Shown one piece after another: positions 19,501-29,497 of a stretch of 64,000 nt of DNA. The position numbers and the translations under genes were made by a program. Every line of letters begins with the position of its first letter. Position 1 is the stretch's first letter. Under the pieces are notes generated by a model. The model saw only the letters and a program-made list of their open reading frames with translations. It ran no database searches and was not told the DNA's origin. This DNA is from Hawksworthiomyces lignivorus. Taxonomy: Eukaryota; Ascomycota; Sordariomycetes; Ophiostomatales; Ophiostomataceae. The stretch spans positions 388,327-452,326 of the forward strand of contig NTMA01000026.1 in assembly GCA_002917075.1 (NCBI GenBank). Reading direction: 5' to 3'.

Positions 19501-21589
19501 TGGAGCCGCCGGCTGGGCTTGGCTTCGTGATTGTCCTGACCAGCGTCGTGCACATCGACGAGATGTCGCTGAGATCGGGAACGCGCAAGTCTTCGTCAAA
19601 GGTGTATTTGCCGTCGCGACTGTAGCTCTCGTCGTCGTCCAAGTCTACCGCCAAGATGTCTGCGGCCGCACGGATATCGACAGGGCTCGGTGACACAGCC
19701 AGCCAGAGCAGAATGCGGATGGCATACGCGCGGTGGAGCTCGTCGACGCTGCCGAGCGTACGCCTGTACGTCTCTGACAGAGATTGTGGCAGGGCAGTCA
19801 AGGCCTGGCGGACTTGCCGAATAGTCACGCATTTTTGCAGCATACCCAGCTGGCAGTCAGCCCAGCGGAACATGCCGCGGGCGCCCTGGGAAAGGGACGC
19901 GTGGATCTCGCGTCGAAGCTGCGGCGGCCAGCGGCGAAGCTTGGGGTGCGTGTCGAGCTGCTGGCGTATGAATGCGTCAATGTCGGAATCCACCTTGTTT
20001 GCTTCGGCAATCATAACTAAGCTGCTGCTGCTGCTCGCTGTGCTCCCGCCATGGAAAAGTGTACTGATTTCGGGTGTGTGGCGACTTGTCAGAAAGATGC
20101 GCAGTTTGCCGCCACCACTGGTCGACGAGGACGGCGGAAGCAAAGCCTGGTTCCAAGAGAGAATTTCGCTGAGATATTGAACCAAGACTTCTTGGTTGGT
20201 ACATTCGTCCAGTGCATCCAGTACAATGTAGATGTCCTCCTCGTCACCGATGGCCTGCTTGATGAGGCTTCGAAGCGTCGCAAGGACATCCTCAGCCGAC
20301 GGCTCTGCTGCTTCGCCAGAGACAGAAGTGATATTTCTGTTTGTCATTAAGACTGGGATTTGGTCATAGGAGAAATATTTATTGTTTGGTGTTGGCCTGA
20401 AATAGTTTGCGGCGAAATTGACAACGCTGGGCGGCAAAGTCTCTCTACCAGCAACCAGCTGCGAGACCAGCGAGCGCAACATCGTCTCCGGCCGAGAGAT
20501 GGCTTCATTCCCAAAGTCGAAATAAAAGTACGCCAAAGAACTAGCCGTTCCTTTGAATGACTGTCGAGTGTCGCAAAGCTGGGCTTTCTGGATATGGTCG
20601 ATGACACTGGACGCAAGCACAGATTTACCACTACCGGGGATGCCATGCAGCCAAATGCAAGGCAGAGATGCTGGTTCTTTTTCTCCAATTTTTGGGCCAT
20701 CTTGCAGCCAAGTGAGAAATTCATCGCTCTCGAGAAGCCAGCGTGACGTTCCCGGGGCTCGTCGACTGCAGTTATCGCGGTGCTTGGCGGTCATGTCACA
20801 AGGAGGTGCCAGCCACTCCACGATAAGCTCTCGCCGCTTGCGTAGCCGCGACTCTTCTGCAGCCTTCGCAGATTCCTGTCTTGCAGCTTCTTCTTGAGCA
20901 AGCTGGGTGGCTTGCGTATTGCGGATGTCCTGGGTCGTGCGGTGGATGTCGAGCACGGCGCTGGCTGTGTCGGTGGTCAGGGCAAGCTCAATCACACTGC
21001 GTAGACGATGGATCTGCTCCAGCGCCCGAAGAATGTCCCCTTCCTGCAGCGGCCACAGAAGCATTAGCGCGATGCCAAGTAACTTTCGGTGGGCCTGCTG
21101 CTGCTGCTGCTGCTGCTGCTGTTTCCATACTTTCATGGGCTTTCGCAACCGCTCTTCGACGCTCTCAAGTTCTACCAGGCACTGAGAGAGCAGACCATCT
21201 GTGTTCCCAACAAGCCCTGCGAGGGCTGGAAGCAGCGTAAAATGGTCATTTGAAGTCACCTCTAAACTCTCCAATGTAGATTTTTTATCGGCGACATATT
21301 TGGCTGTATTGTGATCCAGTGAAGTGGCTTCCTCATAACCGGGAAGCCCCCCAGTCTTGTCATCGAATGTCCGGCTGTCGTACTCGATCCAATCTTGCTG
21401 CTCGCTATCTAGTAATTGAAGAAGCCGTTCAACAATGTTACGCAACGACTGCACTTCGCTAAGGAGCCGAACGACGTCTTTCTTTGCGCCCTTGACCCCT
21501 CGTCGATAATCATAGCACAAAGAAATGATGCTGCCGCTGATTTGAACCACAGCGATAAGACTGGCCGTGATGCTCAAAGGGTCCGCCAT
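16532..21589 (-). CDS. NACHT-ankyrin STAND/NLR-like protein
   Basis: An intronless 1685-residue NOD-like receptor of the fungal STAND type, the group that includes heterokaryon-incompatibility and presumed innate-sensing proteins. The N-terminus (MADPLSITASLIAVVQISGS) matches the fungal STAND N-terminal helical domain. Nine consecutive CAG codons give a poly-Gln run near residue 160. The NACHT domain follows GTSRWLLESDEFLTWL and has Walker A GIPGSGKS near residue 317 and Walker B IYIVLDALDEC near residue 455. From about residue 840 to 1620 there are many ankyrin repeats (for example APLYYASSVGLEALVQLLL and TGRTPLHWAVDSGAVDAVEW). The frame is intact throughout, so it is likely functional. The ligand and effector output are unknown. 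The repeats are not near-identical, unlike those of the fast-evolving WD40-type het genes. Confidence 0.92.
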   Translation of the reverse strand: MADPLSITASLIAVVQISGSIISLCYDYRRGVKGAKKDVVRLLSEVQSLRNIVERLLQLLDSEQQDWIEYDSRTFDDKTGGLPGYEEATSLDHNTAKYVADKKSTLESLEVTSNDHFTLLPALAGLVGNTDGLLSQCLVELESVEERLRKPMKVWKQQQQQQQQQAHRKLLGIALMLLWPLQEGDILRALEQIHRLRSVIELALTTDTASAVLDIHRTTQDIRNTQATQLAQEEAARQESAKAAEESRLRKRRELIVEWLAPPCDMTAKHRDNCSRRAPGTSRWLLESDEFLTWLQDGPKIGEKEPASLPCIWLHGIPGSGKSVLASSVIDHIQKAQLCDTRQSFKGTASSLAYFYFDFGNEAISRPETMLRSLVSQLVAGRETLPPSVVNFAANYFRPTPNNKYFSYDQIPVLMTNRNITSVSGEAAEPSAEDVLATLRSLIKQAIGDEEDIYIVLDALDECTNQEVLVQYLSEILSWNQALLPPSSSTSGGGKLRIFLTSRHTPEISTLFHGGSTASSSSSLVMIAEANKVDSDIDAFIRQQLDTHPKLRRWPPQLRREIHASLSQGARGMFRWADCQLGMLQKCVTIRQVRQALTALPQSLSETYRRTLGSVDELHRAYAIRILLWLAVSPSPVDIRAAADILAVDLDDDESYSRDGKYTFDEDLRVPDLSDISSMCTTLVRTITKPSPAGGSSAEPTTELSLAHYTVKEYILSKSFVADFLNDGENLPPSLTAIQDASSVHAHVAKTLLHYLLALDSPATEVLLEDRPLARVAAELWTHHFARSETHARDDLLTRMAADLVGIRTGDEGHYKNWCRLYDPGKPWRNPNPERQEFPAPLYYASSVGLEALVQLLLAAGADPAVTGDTHKSCLQAAAYYGHTGTARLLLEAGANPLGGGGLFQEPLRAAAAAGHADMVALLLQYKALPNGLGYKMESSPLMLACRNNYVDVVRHLVEAGADPNRFYSKSPHPYPLAVAAYHGFTECMEIILPKTKKGIIHSSFYTVFGKQPFKAPLRLTQTNVQQVLALFAVYMPSWAISCASQLGYNDLIENILATTAKEKETTRQYKTEEDLQLDPWKLKEHSDLGKVIIEAYRNGERSLVEQIVGSGVVDFNMPLTTEAGRKTYLICEAVADDKPEIVALFVKHGADVNKSASGCLPPLVQAASSPRLDMVGLLVKEGHADINNASSECGTPLQAAVWNGHCETVVYLLIAGASVHLTSRPEHYYDHDSKNCVYFTPLQAATHSGRSDIVSCLLAHGADPNQIPPACKHHGIHTPFEGDEPWTPLSMAAYQSNLAIVCLLLGAGAKLQAKVSIRVSSSLEKPNNGTGEATNSAASGASREFTDNSLFWAIQGGSLRVVEELLAFGADANGVSHPYGTDTTMLAAACMNVGNRRSDKADMINEKEQFEVDSTIGEDCRTDEKGRQEEKYGEAVDVIRALLAAGADPHRHSHLDEHDEPPLHTLIRCAGHDSASTIAAMRVLISEYGADVNAPAGNVEGWRPLHKAARSGRPDLLAALLDEFGADLDCQLTNGSLPVHSAANMNQPACLHELLFPSNPQRPPAFIDARNKTGRTPLHWAVDSGAVDAVEWLLDHGADGTIEDETGMTPRDYAVLHVQQSAPSLQWRVSSDGEDNRSGDANVLTGVDSEVENRTAVLAQFDQRVKRRASKCTTTDEDTDMIEI
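21095..21121. repeat. (CTG)9 trinucleotide repeat coding for poly-Gln
   Basis: Nine uninterrupted CTG units on the plus strand read as CAG glutamine codons in the NLR gene. A pure repeat of this length is prone to copy-number change. Confidence 0.9.
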
Positions 21590-22160
21590 TGTTGAAAAAA
21601 AGAGAGATCTATGTTGAAAATCGTTCTGAATACCAGGAGAGCCTTCATTTTCGCACTTTCTTTGAAGGAAACCAGATGTTGCAAATATTTATTCAACAAG
21701 ACGATACAAAGTACCGCTGTTGTTAAGTTGCCGTCAGGTGAAGTGGCTCAGCCACATTTCATGCAATAATGGCGCATTTGGCTGAGGGGAAATGATGCTG
21801 GTATGCATGTCCCTTTGCAGATATCCGCACTGGCAAATCAGATTGCCTCCGCGCCATCCATTATTTCAATCCTCGGATGCAGGAGTGAGGCCTCTGGAAA
21901 TAGCTTGAAAATCAAATTGCAAGAATCATTGCCTGAACACGGCTGTGCAGCCTTACGTGGCGGAAAGAGAACAGGAATTCACATTGTCCATGAGAATTTC
22001 ATGTACAGTGTTAATTCTATTGTATGGTCATTGGATTTCTGCAGAGCTGCAAGCAAATGGGCTCCGTAATTTATTATGACCATCAAATAGGTGTGTCGTT
22101 TTGAAATGTCTTACCCCAGCACCTGATGAGTAGTAGATTTGGCTGCCTAAAGGTTTGTAG
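21590..22160. other. Intergenic, NLR promoter and monooxygenase 3' flank
   Basis: A 0.57-kb stretch with no convincing gene, repeat or RNA feature. Confidence 0.5.
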
Positions 22161-24172
22161 CTAATTTGGTATTGGGTGCGCGCTGCTCGGCACGCCAGCT
22201 TTCCACTGGTAGGTTGCCGCCACATGCTCATCCAGGGGGTACTTTTGACCTTTTTTCCCATAGAAATTCTCTCGGTATGTTCCACTAGGAACTACATAGT
22301 CGTCCCAGAATAAGCCGCGGCGCTGCAGTTCGGGAAGCAGCAGTTCAATGATATCTTTAAACGATTGAGGGAAAAGAGCGTAGGCCTGTATGCTGTGGTC
22401 AGAACCTGTGATAACGGATAAGATTGGACATAAGAGGCCACAAGATAATGGAAATCTTACGAAGTTAAAGCCGTCAACATCTGCCTCAGCCACCCATGTC
22501 TCTAAGCCGTCAGCTACCTGGCTGGCAGTCCCAACCAAGATGGGGCCGTTGCCGCCTATGCTGACGTGTTCCGCGACGGTATGCTTGGTCCATTTTGAAT
22601 TGGTTGGCGAGAATCGAGCATATCCTTCGACGGTAGACCTACTCTTGTCAGATGAAATATATTTGGGTCATAGATGGAAGAGGTGGCAGGGAAGCGAAGT
22701 GAATAGACGGAAAAAAATGAATTCCAATAAGAAATTCGAGAACCACTCACCGAACGGCATTGCTCTCTACTTGCCGCAGCTCTTCTTCATCACCATACTG
22801 GTTCAGGTCAATGCCAGTCCAGCCGCCGAAGAGAGCCAATGCGCCCTCCAGCGACGCATACTGCCGGTAGTCCTTGAGCTTGGCCTGGGCCTCTTCCTCC
22901 GTGCGGCCGAGAATCGGCGTCACCAGCGCCAGGACTTTGATATGGGCGGGATCGCGCCCAAACTGGTCTTTGGCCGCTTGCCGCACTTCAGCAATGTTCT
23001 TGGCGCACACGGCTGGCGCGTGGGCTGACACAAAGATGGCCTCGGCGTGCTGCGCAGCAAACTGCTTGCCTGACCGCGAGGTGCCAGCCTGTAGTAAGAG
23101 GGGCGTGCGCTGCGGGCTCGGCTGAACGATGTGCGGGCCAGGCACGGTAAAGTACTTGCCCTTGTGGTGGATGGGGCGCACGAGCGCCGGGTCCGTGTAG
23201 ATGCCGCGGGCGCGGTCGAGCTGGACGGCATCATCGCGCCAGGAGGACTGGAACAGCTTGTATAAGACCTTGACATACTCCTCGGCCTGGGCATACCGGT
23301 CGTCGTGCTGGAGTGGACATGTAAGCAGTGTGATAATCTCGCGTGCGGGGATGGCTTGCGGTGGGTTTCAACATACAGCTGGCTGTTCGGCCCGGCCTAA
23401 GTTGCGGGCCGCCGAGTCGAGGTAGCTGGTCACAATCTGGCTCCTCTTTAGCAAATAATAATAATAATAATAATAAAGTCACGACTTTTGCAGTTGATTC
23501 ATGGTTTGAAAAGAGCTCACATTCCACCCTAGTCTATGTTAAGTGTTAGATAAGATTAACCTGGTTGCGCAATATCACTTCGGGAATAATCAGACTTACC
23601 GGCCTTTACTCAAATGATCGATTGTCGAGAGCCTTCTTGCGAGGTGATACGGCTGCTCATAGGTCGTCGAGACCGTCACGCCAAAGCCAATGCTCTTGGT
23701 CGCTGCCGCCATTGCCGAGACCACGGCCAGGGGCTCGGTTACGGGCCACTGCGCACCTGATATGACCGCCGGATCCAGGGATTGCTTGTACACATCGTAG
23801 CCCCCTGGTCAAAGGAATAGTTGGATGTCAGCCGGATTAAAAAATACATAGAGGCCTCTACACGAGGACAAGAACTTTACCTAGGACATCCGCGATGAAT
23901 ATCCCGTGGAACTTTGCCTCTTCGAGCAGTTTGGCTAGCTCGACCCAGTGGTCCACGTCCGTAAAGCGCCATGACTGGTCATCAGGATGGCGCCAGAGGC
24001 CCGGAGATTGGTGACCGCTACCTACACGTAGGGCGGGTCAAGATTTGTCAAAAGAGATTCCTGCAGATAAAGTAGGGGACTTTATTGGGATGGGGGAAAA
24101 CCAACACATTTCGACAAATGCATTCACAATAAGGCGTTTCTTGACGCCATTATTGCCATTTTGGGACGCCAT
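22161..24172 (-). CDS. FMN-dependent monooxygenase, NtaA/SnaA/DszA (luciferase-like) family
   Basis: A flavin-dependent oxygenase of the bacterial-luciferase fold; relatives oxidise nitrilotriacetate, sulfur heterocycles, or plant and xenobiotic compounds with FMNH2 supplied by a reductase. Exons 24172-24106, 24021-23881, 23804-23600, 23533-23521, 23436-23377, 23307-22751, 22638-22461 and 22385-22161 encode 481 residues in frame. Exon 4 is a 13-nt micro-exon that supplies LGWN, completing the conserved GRLGWNIVTSYLDSAARNLG. Other family marks are GHQSPGLWRHPDDQS, FGVTVSTTYEQPYHLARR, LQAGTSRSGKQFAAQHAEAI and ADVDGFNFAYALFPQSF. The sixth intron (112 bp) is the longest. It is divergent from the MDR gene at 24810, which suggests joint control. 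Bacterial-type ancestry is possible, but the seven introns show long residence in fungi. Confidence 0.88.
23456..23476. repeat. (AAT)n microsatellite in intron
   Basis: About seven AAT/TAA units inside the fifth intron of the FMN monooxygenase gene. Confidence 0.8.
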
Positions 24173-24809
24173 GGTTGGAGGCTGATCAGAGCAGGGGACT
24201 ACACCTTAACGGTAATGGTGGAAATGGGACGAGTCAACTCCAGATGCTTTCTGCAGACAGAATCAATTGATCTTAGTTCAGGGCCAAACGGCCTGATTGA
24301 TAACCCCCGGCATCCAGAGTCCAGCCTCCGGTGACGGAGCCGAAGAAGGACACACGTTGCAACATAGCGCAATCGCCGTGCCGATGGCGTGGGTGTGGGA
24401 TGTGCTAGCCGGATGCTTCTCAGTGGGACGCCTGGGGAGAGGGGGCAGGCGATCCCAAACAGATAAAGTAATGCTGGTGTGAGATCGGTAGGTGTGGGAG
24501 TCCGTTTGTGCTTTGGCTGCTTTTGTAAGTCAGTGTGGCCCTGGAGACTCATTCGGTGGCTCGGCATTAAGCCATTCCTCCTGCTGATGTCGCCATCGTT
24601 GTCAACGAAACAAAATTGCATCTTGCAGAGGCAGCAGAACATAAGTAAGCCGACAATTAGCAATTGGCAGGTCTTCTGTGCAGGATGTCCAAAATGAAGA
24701 CAATCGAACCATACCTGCAAAAATGGGCGGTTTTCTGGCCATATTTGGGAGAAAAGGAAAACGGAAGGCCATAGTAGAGGTGCAACCGTTGCCCACCAAG
24801 ACGAGAGCC
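24173..24809. promoter_or_regulatory. Divergent promoter of FMN monooxygenase and MDR genes
   Basis: A 637-bp region between two divergent start codons. The cluster motif GAGGAGCACCAC is absent. Upstream in-frame ATGs at 24678 and 24723 could lengthen the MDR protein. Confidence 0.5.
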
Positions 24810-26288
24810 ATGTCGACAGTACAGCCCGTGGTCCCAGACACTCAGAAAGTCTTGCTACTACATGCCCCAAAAGAAAAATACCAAGTAGCGGAAGATTACC
24901 CTGTCCCTATCTTCCAGCTCGACCGAGAGGTGCTGGTTCGGACGGTAGCCATCGGCCTCAACCCCATCGACTGGAAAGCTCCGTGAGTTTTGGGAATTTA
25001 TTATGTTTTCGTGGCAATAAATTTTTTTTCCCCTTTTTTTTCTGTGAAGCGTACTTATTAACATTGTCGTGACTACAGAGATTTCAATTTTGGGATTCCC
25101 GAACTGCCATACATTTCGGGCCGTGAGTTGACGGGGGAGGTGGTCAAGCTCAACAATGGCGCATCACGAATAGCTGTCGGTGATCGAGTAAGTTGCAACA
25201 GAGGCAATTTTTATTTTATTTTTCTGGGGCAAAAGCAGAATTTAAGGTCTTGTGTTTTGTACTCTTGGCTAACGTGGATCAGGTTCTTGCCATCTCAACT
25301 GACTACCGCGACCTGCGTAAGGGGGCATACCAGGAGCATGTTATCGCTTGGGACTTTAATACGGTCAGGTTACCGAGGCATCTCTCCTACGCAGACGGCG
25401 CAACACTTGGCGTGGCATTCGTCGCAGCGGCTCTATCATTGGGAGTCTGCATTGGCCTCGATTTCTCCAGCATCGAGGGTGGGCCCGATCTGTTCGACCT
25501 CGTTCGGCAAGTTCCCCCAGAAGATCTGCCAAAGGACGTGAGGCATGAATGCTTGGATAATATCGCAAGCCATGAAAGAGCACAAGCCGGCGACTGGCTG
25601 GCTGTGTGGGGTGGTACGTATTTCATAGTAGTGCTCCTCCTAGCATGAAAGTATTCATATTTTGTTTGCTTGCTAATCGGTTCAACAAGGCTCCGGGACG
25701 TCAGCAAACTTGGCCATACAATTGGCAAAACTGGCTGGCCTGAAAGTTGTTACGATTGTCGACAAGGCCAAGCACGGGCTGTGGCTCACGAACCACCAGG
25801 CCCTTCGCGCCGATCTGCTGGTCGACAGTCACGATCCGCAACGAGCAGTCGATATCATTGTTGGCAACCTAGGCGATAAGCTACGTTTTGGCTTCGACAC
25901 CCGGGGACGCGATTCTGCAGCATGGCTGCTCAAGGCGTTGTCTCCAGATGTGCACTCTTCCAGCCAGCCAGGTGGCCCTCCGTCACCGCCCGAGACACCA
26001 TCTGATCCCTCCCGCCGACCGTCCCACTTGGTCGGCTTGACCGGCTTGCCGAAGCAGACGCCACCAGAGGGTTCTGTCTTCCATACAGTCCCCATCAAAC
26101 TATTTCACGAAGTGCCAGCCATTGGAGAAGCGCTCTCAGCCTGGCTGGAGAGACTGCTGGAAAAACAACTGATCGTTCCTCCCGAAATTATTGCTACAGA
26201 AACAGGCCTTGAAAACATCAATTCTGCGTTAGACAGGATGAGAAACGGGGAAATCAGCGGCGGCAAACTCGTCGTTAATTTGGCATAG
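24810..26288 (+). CDS. Zinc-type alcohol dehydrogenase / trans-enoyl-reductase-like MDR protein
   Basis: A medium-chain dehydrogenase/reductase of the fungal enoyl-reductase-like branch, NADPH dependent and cytosolic. Exons 24810-24982, 25079-25187, 25283-25613 and 25690-26288 encode 403 residues in frame. The GroES-like part carries VRTVAIGLNPIDWKAP and PYISGRELTGEVVKL. The nucleotide-binding part has WGGSGTSANLAIQLAKLAGL (GxGxxA type). The catalytic zinc cysteine and histidine are replaced (LNPIDWK, GRELTGE), as is usual in this zinc-free quinone-reductase-like group. An insertion rich in Pro and Ser follows ALSPDVHSSSQ. The start ATG at 24810 (MSTVQPVVPDTQ) fits the family; two upstream in-frame ATGs are possible. 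It probably works with the divergent monooxygenase; the substrate is unknown. Confidence 0.87.
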
Positions 26289-26466
26289 ACGAATGATTTA
26301 ATGAAAAAAGAATCATACACAGAAGCATTTAGAATTTATTCAACTGTACTACATCTGATCTGGGGAGTTTCAAACAGCCGACCACAGTAGTGTACTCTCG
26401 TCTTGTATATCAACAACATCAGCTATTGCGTATCTTTCTATTTTTACTTTTTTGGCTTATTGAATA

Positions 26467-27064
26467 TCAGGTTTCAGTCTTCCCAGAAATTTTCTCCTCG
26501 CCTGAATTGTCGGCCTCTTCGGGGTCTCTAGATGCCGCGACTGCCGGTGCCGGGTCTTCCGCCGTCGCCGTCACCGTAGAGCCAAAGTGCTGCAAAACGA
26601 GCCACACTGGAAACAGGGAAAGGCCCCACAAGAGGAAGTTGAAGTAGACGCCACCCACTTCAGCAAACAGTGTGAGAGAGGTGAGGCCGTAGCTCAGGGC
26701 CTGCCATGCGGACTCGGTTCCACGGAGCAGTGCCGCATACCGGACGATCTCGGCCGGGTCGCTGGCGAGGTTGTGGATGATGAAGTACCTGATTCGTCAG
26801 AAAATAGAGGAAGCAGTCGCAGTGAATTCTACCAGATACTCACAAGAAAAGGTAATTGATCTGGAAGCCAATTGTAAGAAGCACAAAGACGCCAAAAGCG
26901 GCACCAAATCCGCTGCTTGACCAGTCGTAGGTCGGATGTGTCTTGTGAAATTTGGCGACATTGACAGTGGCCCAAATCCACCAAGCACCTTGCAGCACAA
27001 CAATAACGAAGAATGAGGAGCGAGTTCGTAGTCTCAGAGGCACCTTTGTGCGGTCAAGCCAGTA
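26467..27064 (-). pseudogene. UNC93-like membrane protein, 5'-truncated remnant
   Basis: Two exons, 27064-26844 and 26788-26467, join through a normal 55-bp intron into 180 residues. They match only the C-terminal third of fungal UNC93-like MFS proteins: YWLDRTKVPLRLRTRSSFF, a helix VIVVLQGAWWIWATVNV, the DWSSSGFGAAFGVFVLL segment, IVRYAALLRGTESAWQALSY, a last helix FNFLLWGLSLFPVWLVL, and a charged tail ending in TGA. A good acceptor (TTTTAG) precedes the first exon at 27065. No matching exons exist in the 490 bp before the SSZ1 stop codon, where the sequence is low-complexity and AT-rich. The N-terminal eight or so helices are therefore missing here. The two exons have no frameshift, so the loss may be recent. 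A short expressed protein cannot be excluded. Confidence 0.65.
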
Positions 27065-27558
27065 CTAAAATTTTGATTAGTTACTTGGGTTTATTTTTGC
27101 CATTGCTTTCTTTTGGCTGTTTTTTTTTTTTTTTTTTGTTTTGTTTTGTTTTTACTGGGAAGTCGGCTGGCAACAAGTCGGGCCTGCGGGCAGACAGTGT
27201 TCGAATACGATTGTATATATAATAACTATACAGTATAATAATACCTTTTACCAATGCGAATAGGTGCATCTAGGAATTGGGAGCACGTGCTTCCTTTTGG
27301 AGAGTCATGCGAGAGAAAAGAAGCGACAGAATGGGGACAGAGCCGTATTGCCAAAGTCTATTGCATTTGCCACGTCTTCTATCTATGCTAGGCCGCGTGA
27401 GCCCCTTTTTTCCTCCGGTCCGCCTTATCAACACCCCATTTTAAGATCCGTGTGTCTCTTTAATATATTTTGCCAAAGATGAACCAAAACAGAAGCTGAA
27501 AGAGGCCGTCCTCTCTCTTCCTCTCTCTCCCCTAAATTCTCCTCGCTCTGCCTTTCCT
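27065..27558. other. AT-rich spacer with T18 tract beside UNC93 remnant
   Basis: Contains 18 consecutive T at 27120-27137 followed by TTTTG repeats, then the 3' flank of SSZ1. No gene is seen. It marks the break point of the truncated UNC93-like gene. Confidence 0.5.
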
Positions 27559-29497
27559 TTAAAAGGAGCCGCGGATGGCCGCCTTGCCGCCCACCTCTCT
27601 CGCTGTGAAGGTGACGGAGAAGTCGGCGCGGATGCTGATGGCGACCTCGATCTTGGCGTTCTTCTTGACGCCGCGCAGGGCGGCCTCGGCCAGGACGTCC
27701 TGGACCTTCCAGCCGCGCTGCCGCTGGTCCTCCTCCTCTTCGTCGTCGTCGTCAAAGTCAGAGTCGTCCTCGTCATCGTCCTCGTCGTCGTCCTTGCCGG
27801 CCTTGTCCTTCTTGGCCGCGGGGATCGTGTGCACGTGCGTGCTGCCCTCGGCAAAGCGCAGCAGCACGTCGCCGCCCTCCTTGGGGCCCGCCAGCAGCAC
27901 GGCGCGGCGGATGGGCACGGCGGACTCGGCGGCGATGATGGGGGTGAAGACCTCCTGGGCCGCATCGGTACCGGCCGCAACCGGGACGGCGACGACGCCG
28001 ACGGCCAGGGACGTGTGCTGGACGGTGCGCACCATGGGGTGGGCGCTCTGCTCGATCTCGTCGTGGTCAAAGTCGCGCACGAGGTTGGCCTGCAGGGCGG
28101 CGCCGCGGGCCTGCAGCTCCGAGGGGTTGGTGGCCGTGGGCACGGTGCTGGGGGCGACGACAGCGGCGTGGGGCCCGAAGAGGGCGCGCAGGTTCTCGGC
28201 GATGCGCGGCGTGTGGGCGGTGCCGCCGGACAGCAGCACGACGTCGACGTCGATGGGGTCGAGGCCGGCCTTGCTGACGACGGCCGACGCCAGGCGCGAG
28301 ATGCCGTCAAACACGGGGCGCGCCAGCGTCTCGTAGCGGAAGCGGTTGACCGTGCTCGTAAAGTCGATGCCGTCGGCCAGCGACTCGACGCTGAAGGAGG
28401 CGTTGGCGCCCAGGCTCAGCGCCTTCTTGGCCGCCTCGGCCTCCAGCCGCATCTTGGCCAGGCTGCGCGCGTTGTCGCGCGGGTCCAGCCCCTTGTTCTT
28501 CTTGGCAAACTCCTTGGCGAAGTGGTCGATCAGCACCTTGTCCAGCGCCGCCCCCACAAACTCGTAGTCGTGCACCGCCGCCAGCACCGTCGTCATGCCC
28601 GCGCTCGACGACAGCACCGCCGCGTCCGACCGCGTTCCGCCCAGGTCCAGCACCACAATCACCTTGTCCTTGGCCCCCTGCCCGTCGGCTGTCTCGCCGC
28701 TCGCCGCCTCCGCGTCTATCCGCGCATTGTACGCCGCCGCCACCGCCGCCGGCTCCGCGATCAGCTGCAGGATCTCCAGGCCGGCCGCGTCCGCCGCCTT
28801 CACGATGGCCTGACGCTGGGCGTCCGTCAGGTTGGTGGGCACTGAGATGACGGCCGACGTGACCTTGCGGCCCAGGTAGTCGGAAGCCGAACCCACCAGG
28901 CGCCGCAGGTACCGCGTGGCCACCTCGTGCACTGAGACCGTCGACGGCGCCGCGGGCGTGGGCTCGTCGTCCTCGTTCTCCGCCGGGGTGGCCGCCTTGT
29001 CCACAATCGAGAACGTCACCTGGCCGGCAGTTTCTTGCGGGTGGGCGGAAGCATGGCAGTAGGTGGGGTCGATGGAGGCAAAGCTTGGGAAGAGTTAGCA
29101 CAGCGCTGCCTTGAGAGTATATGGACGCATGCGGATTAGAGAAAAGCACTGGACGTACTCTCTACCGAGCAGGTCCTTGAAGTAGGACACGGTGTTTTTT
29201 GGGTTCCGCACAAGGAAGTTCTTCGCCTGCTGGCCGTAGTACTCCTCGCCATCGACATAGGACAGGACGGTCGGGATCTGGCGATCTGTAGGGTGTTAGA
29301 CGCCTCGCAGCCTGTAGTGTGCTGGGTCAAAGAGATAAGGACTTACCACCGTCCTCGTTGGCAATAACCTCTACCCGGTCGTCGAACGTGTAGGCAATCG
29401 AGCTGTTGGAGTTGCCAAAGGCAATACCGATAGCTGTCCGCTCCTCAGGCGCAACCTTGGTGGCCGACTGGGGCACCGCTGCCCCTTCTGAAGACAT
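27559..29497 (-). CDS. SSZ1: Ribosome-associated-complex Hsp70 homologue Ssz1
   Basis: An atypical Hsp70 that pairs with zuotin in the ribosome-associated complex and helps nascent chains fold at the exit tunnel. Exons 29497-29347, 29285-29159 and 29083-27559 encode 600 residues in frame. The nucleotide-binding domain has TAIGIAFGNSNSSIAY, VTSAVISVPTNLTDAQRQAI, VIVVLDLGGTRSDAAVLS and VVLLSGGTAHTPRIAENL. The changed phosphate loops (IAFGNSNSS for the DLGTTNS type) fit the Ssz1 class, which binds but hardly hydrolyses ATP. The substrate-binding part is short and is interrupted by a long Asp/Glu run at about 27733-27799. The start is at MSSEGAAVP. An in-frame upstream ATG at 29611 would add a hydrophobic lead and is judged untranslated leader. 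Yeast Ssz1 has 538 residues, so this one is longer, mainly through the acidic insertion. Confidence 0.88.

Noticed and set aside
25620..25645. GTGCTCCTCC, a partial reverse match to the cluster motif
   Set aside because: Lies in an intron of the MDR gene and matches only part of the 12-mer; not counted as a site.
27829..28845. Long antisense and shifted ORFs over SSZ1
   Set aside because: Low-complexity Arg/Ala/Gly translations caused by third-position GC bias of SSZ1.
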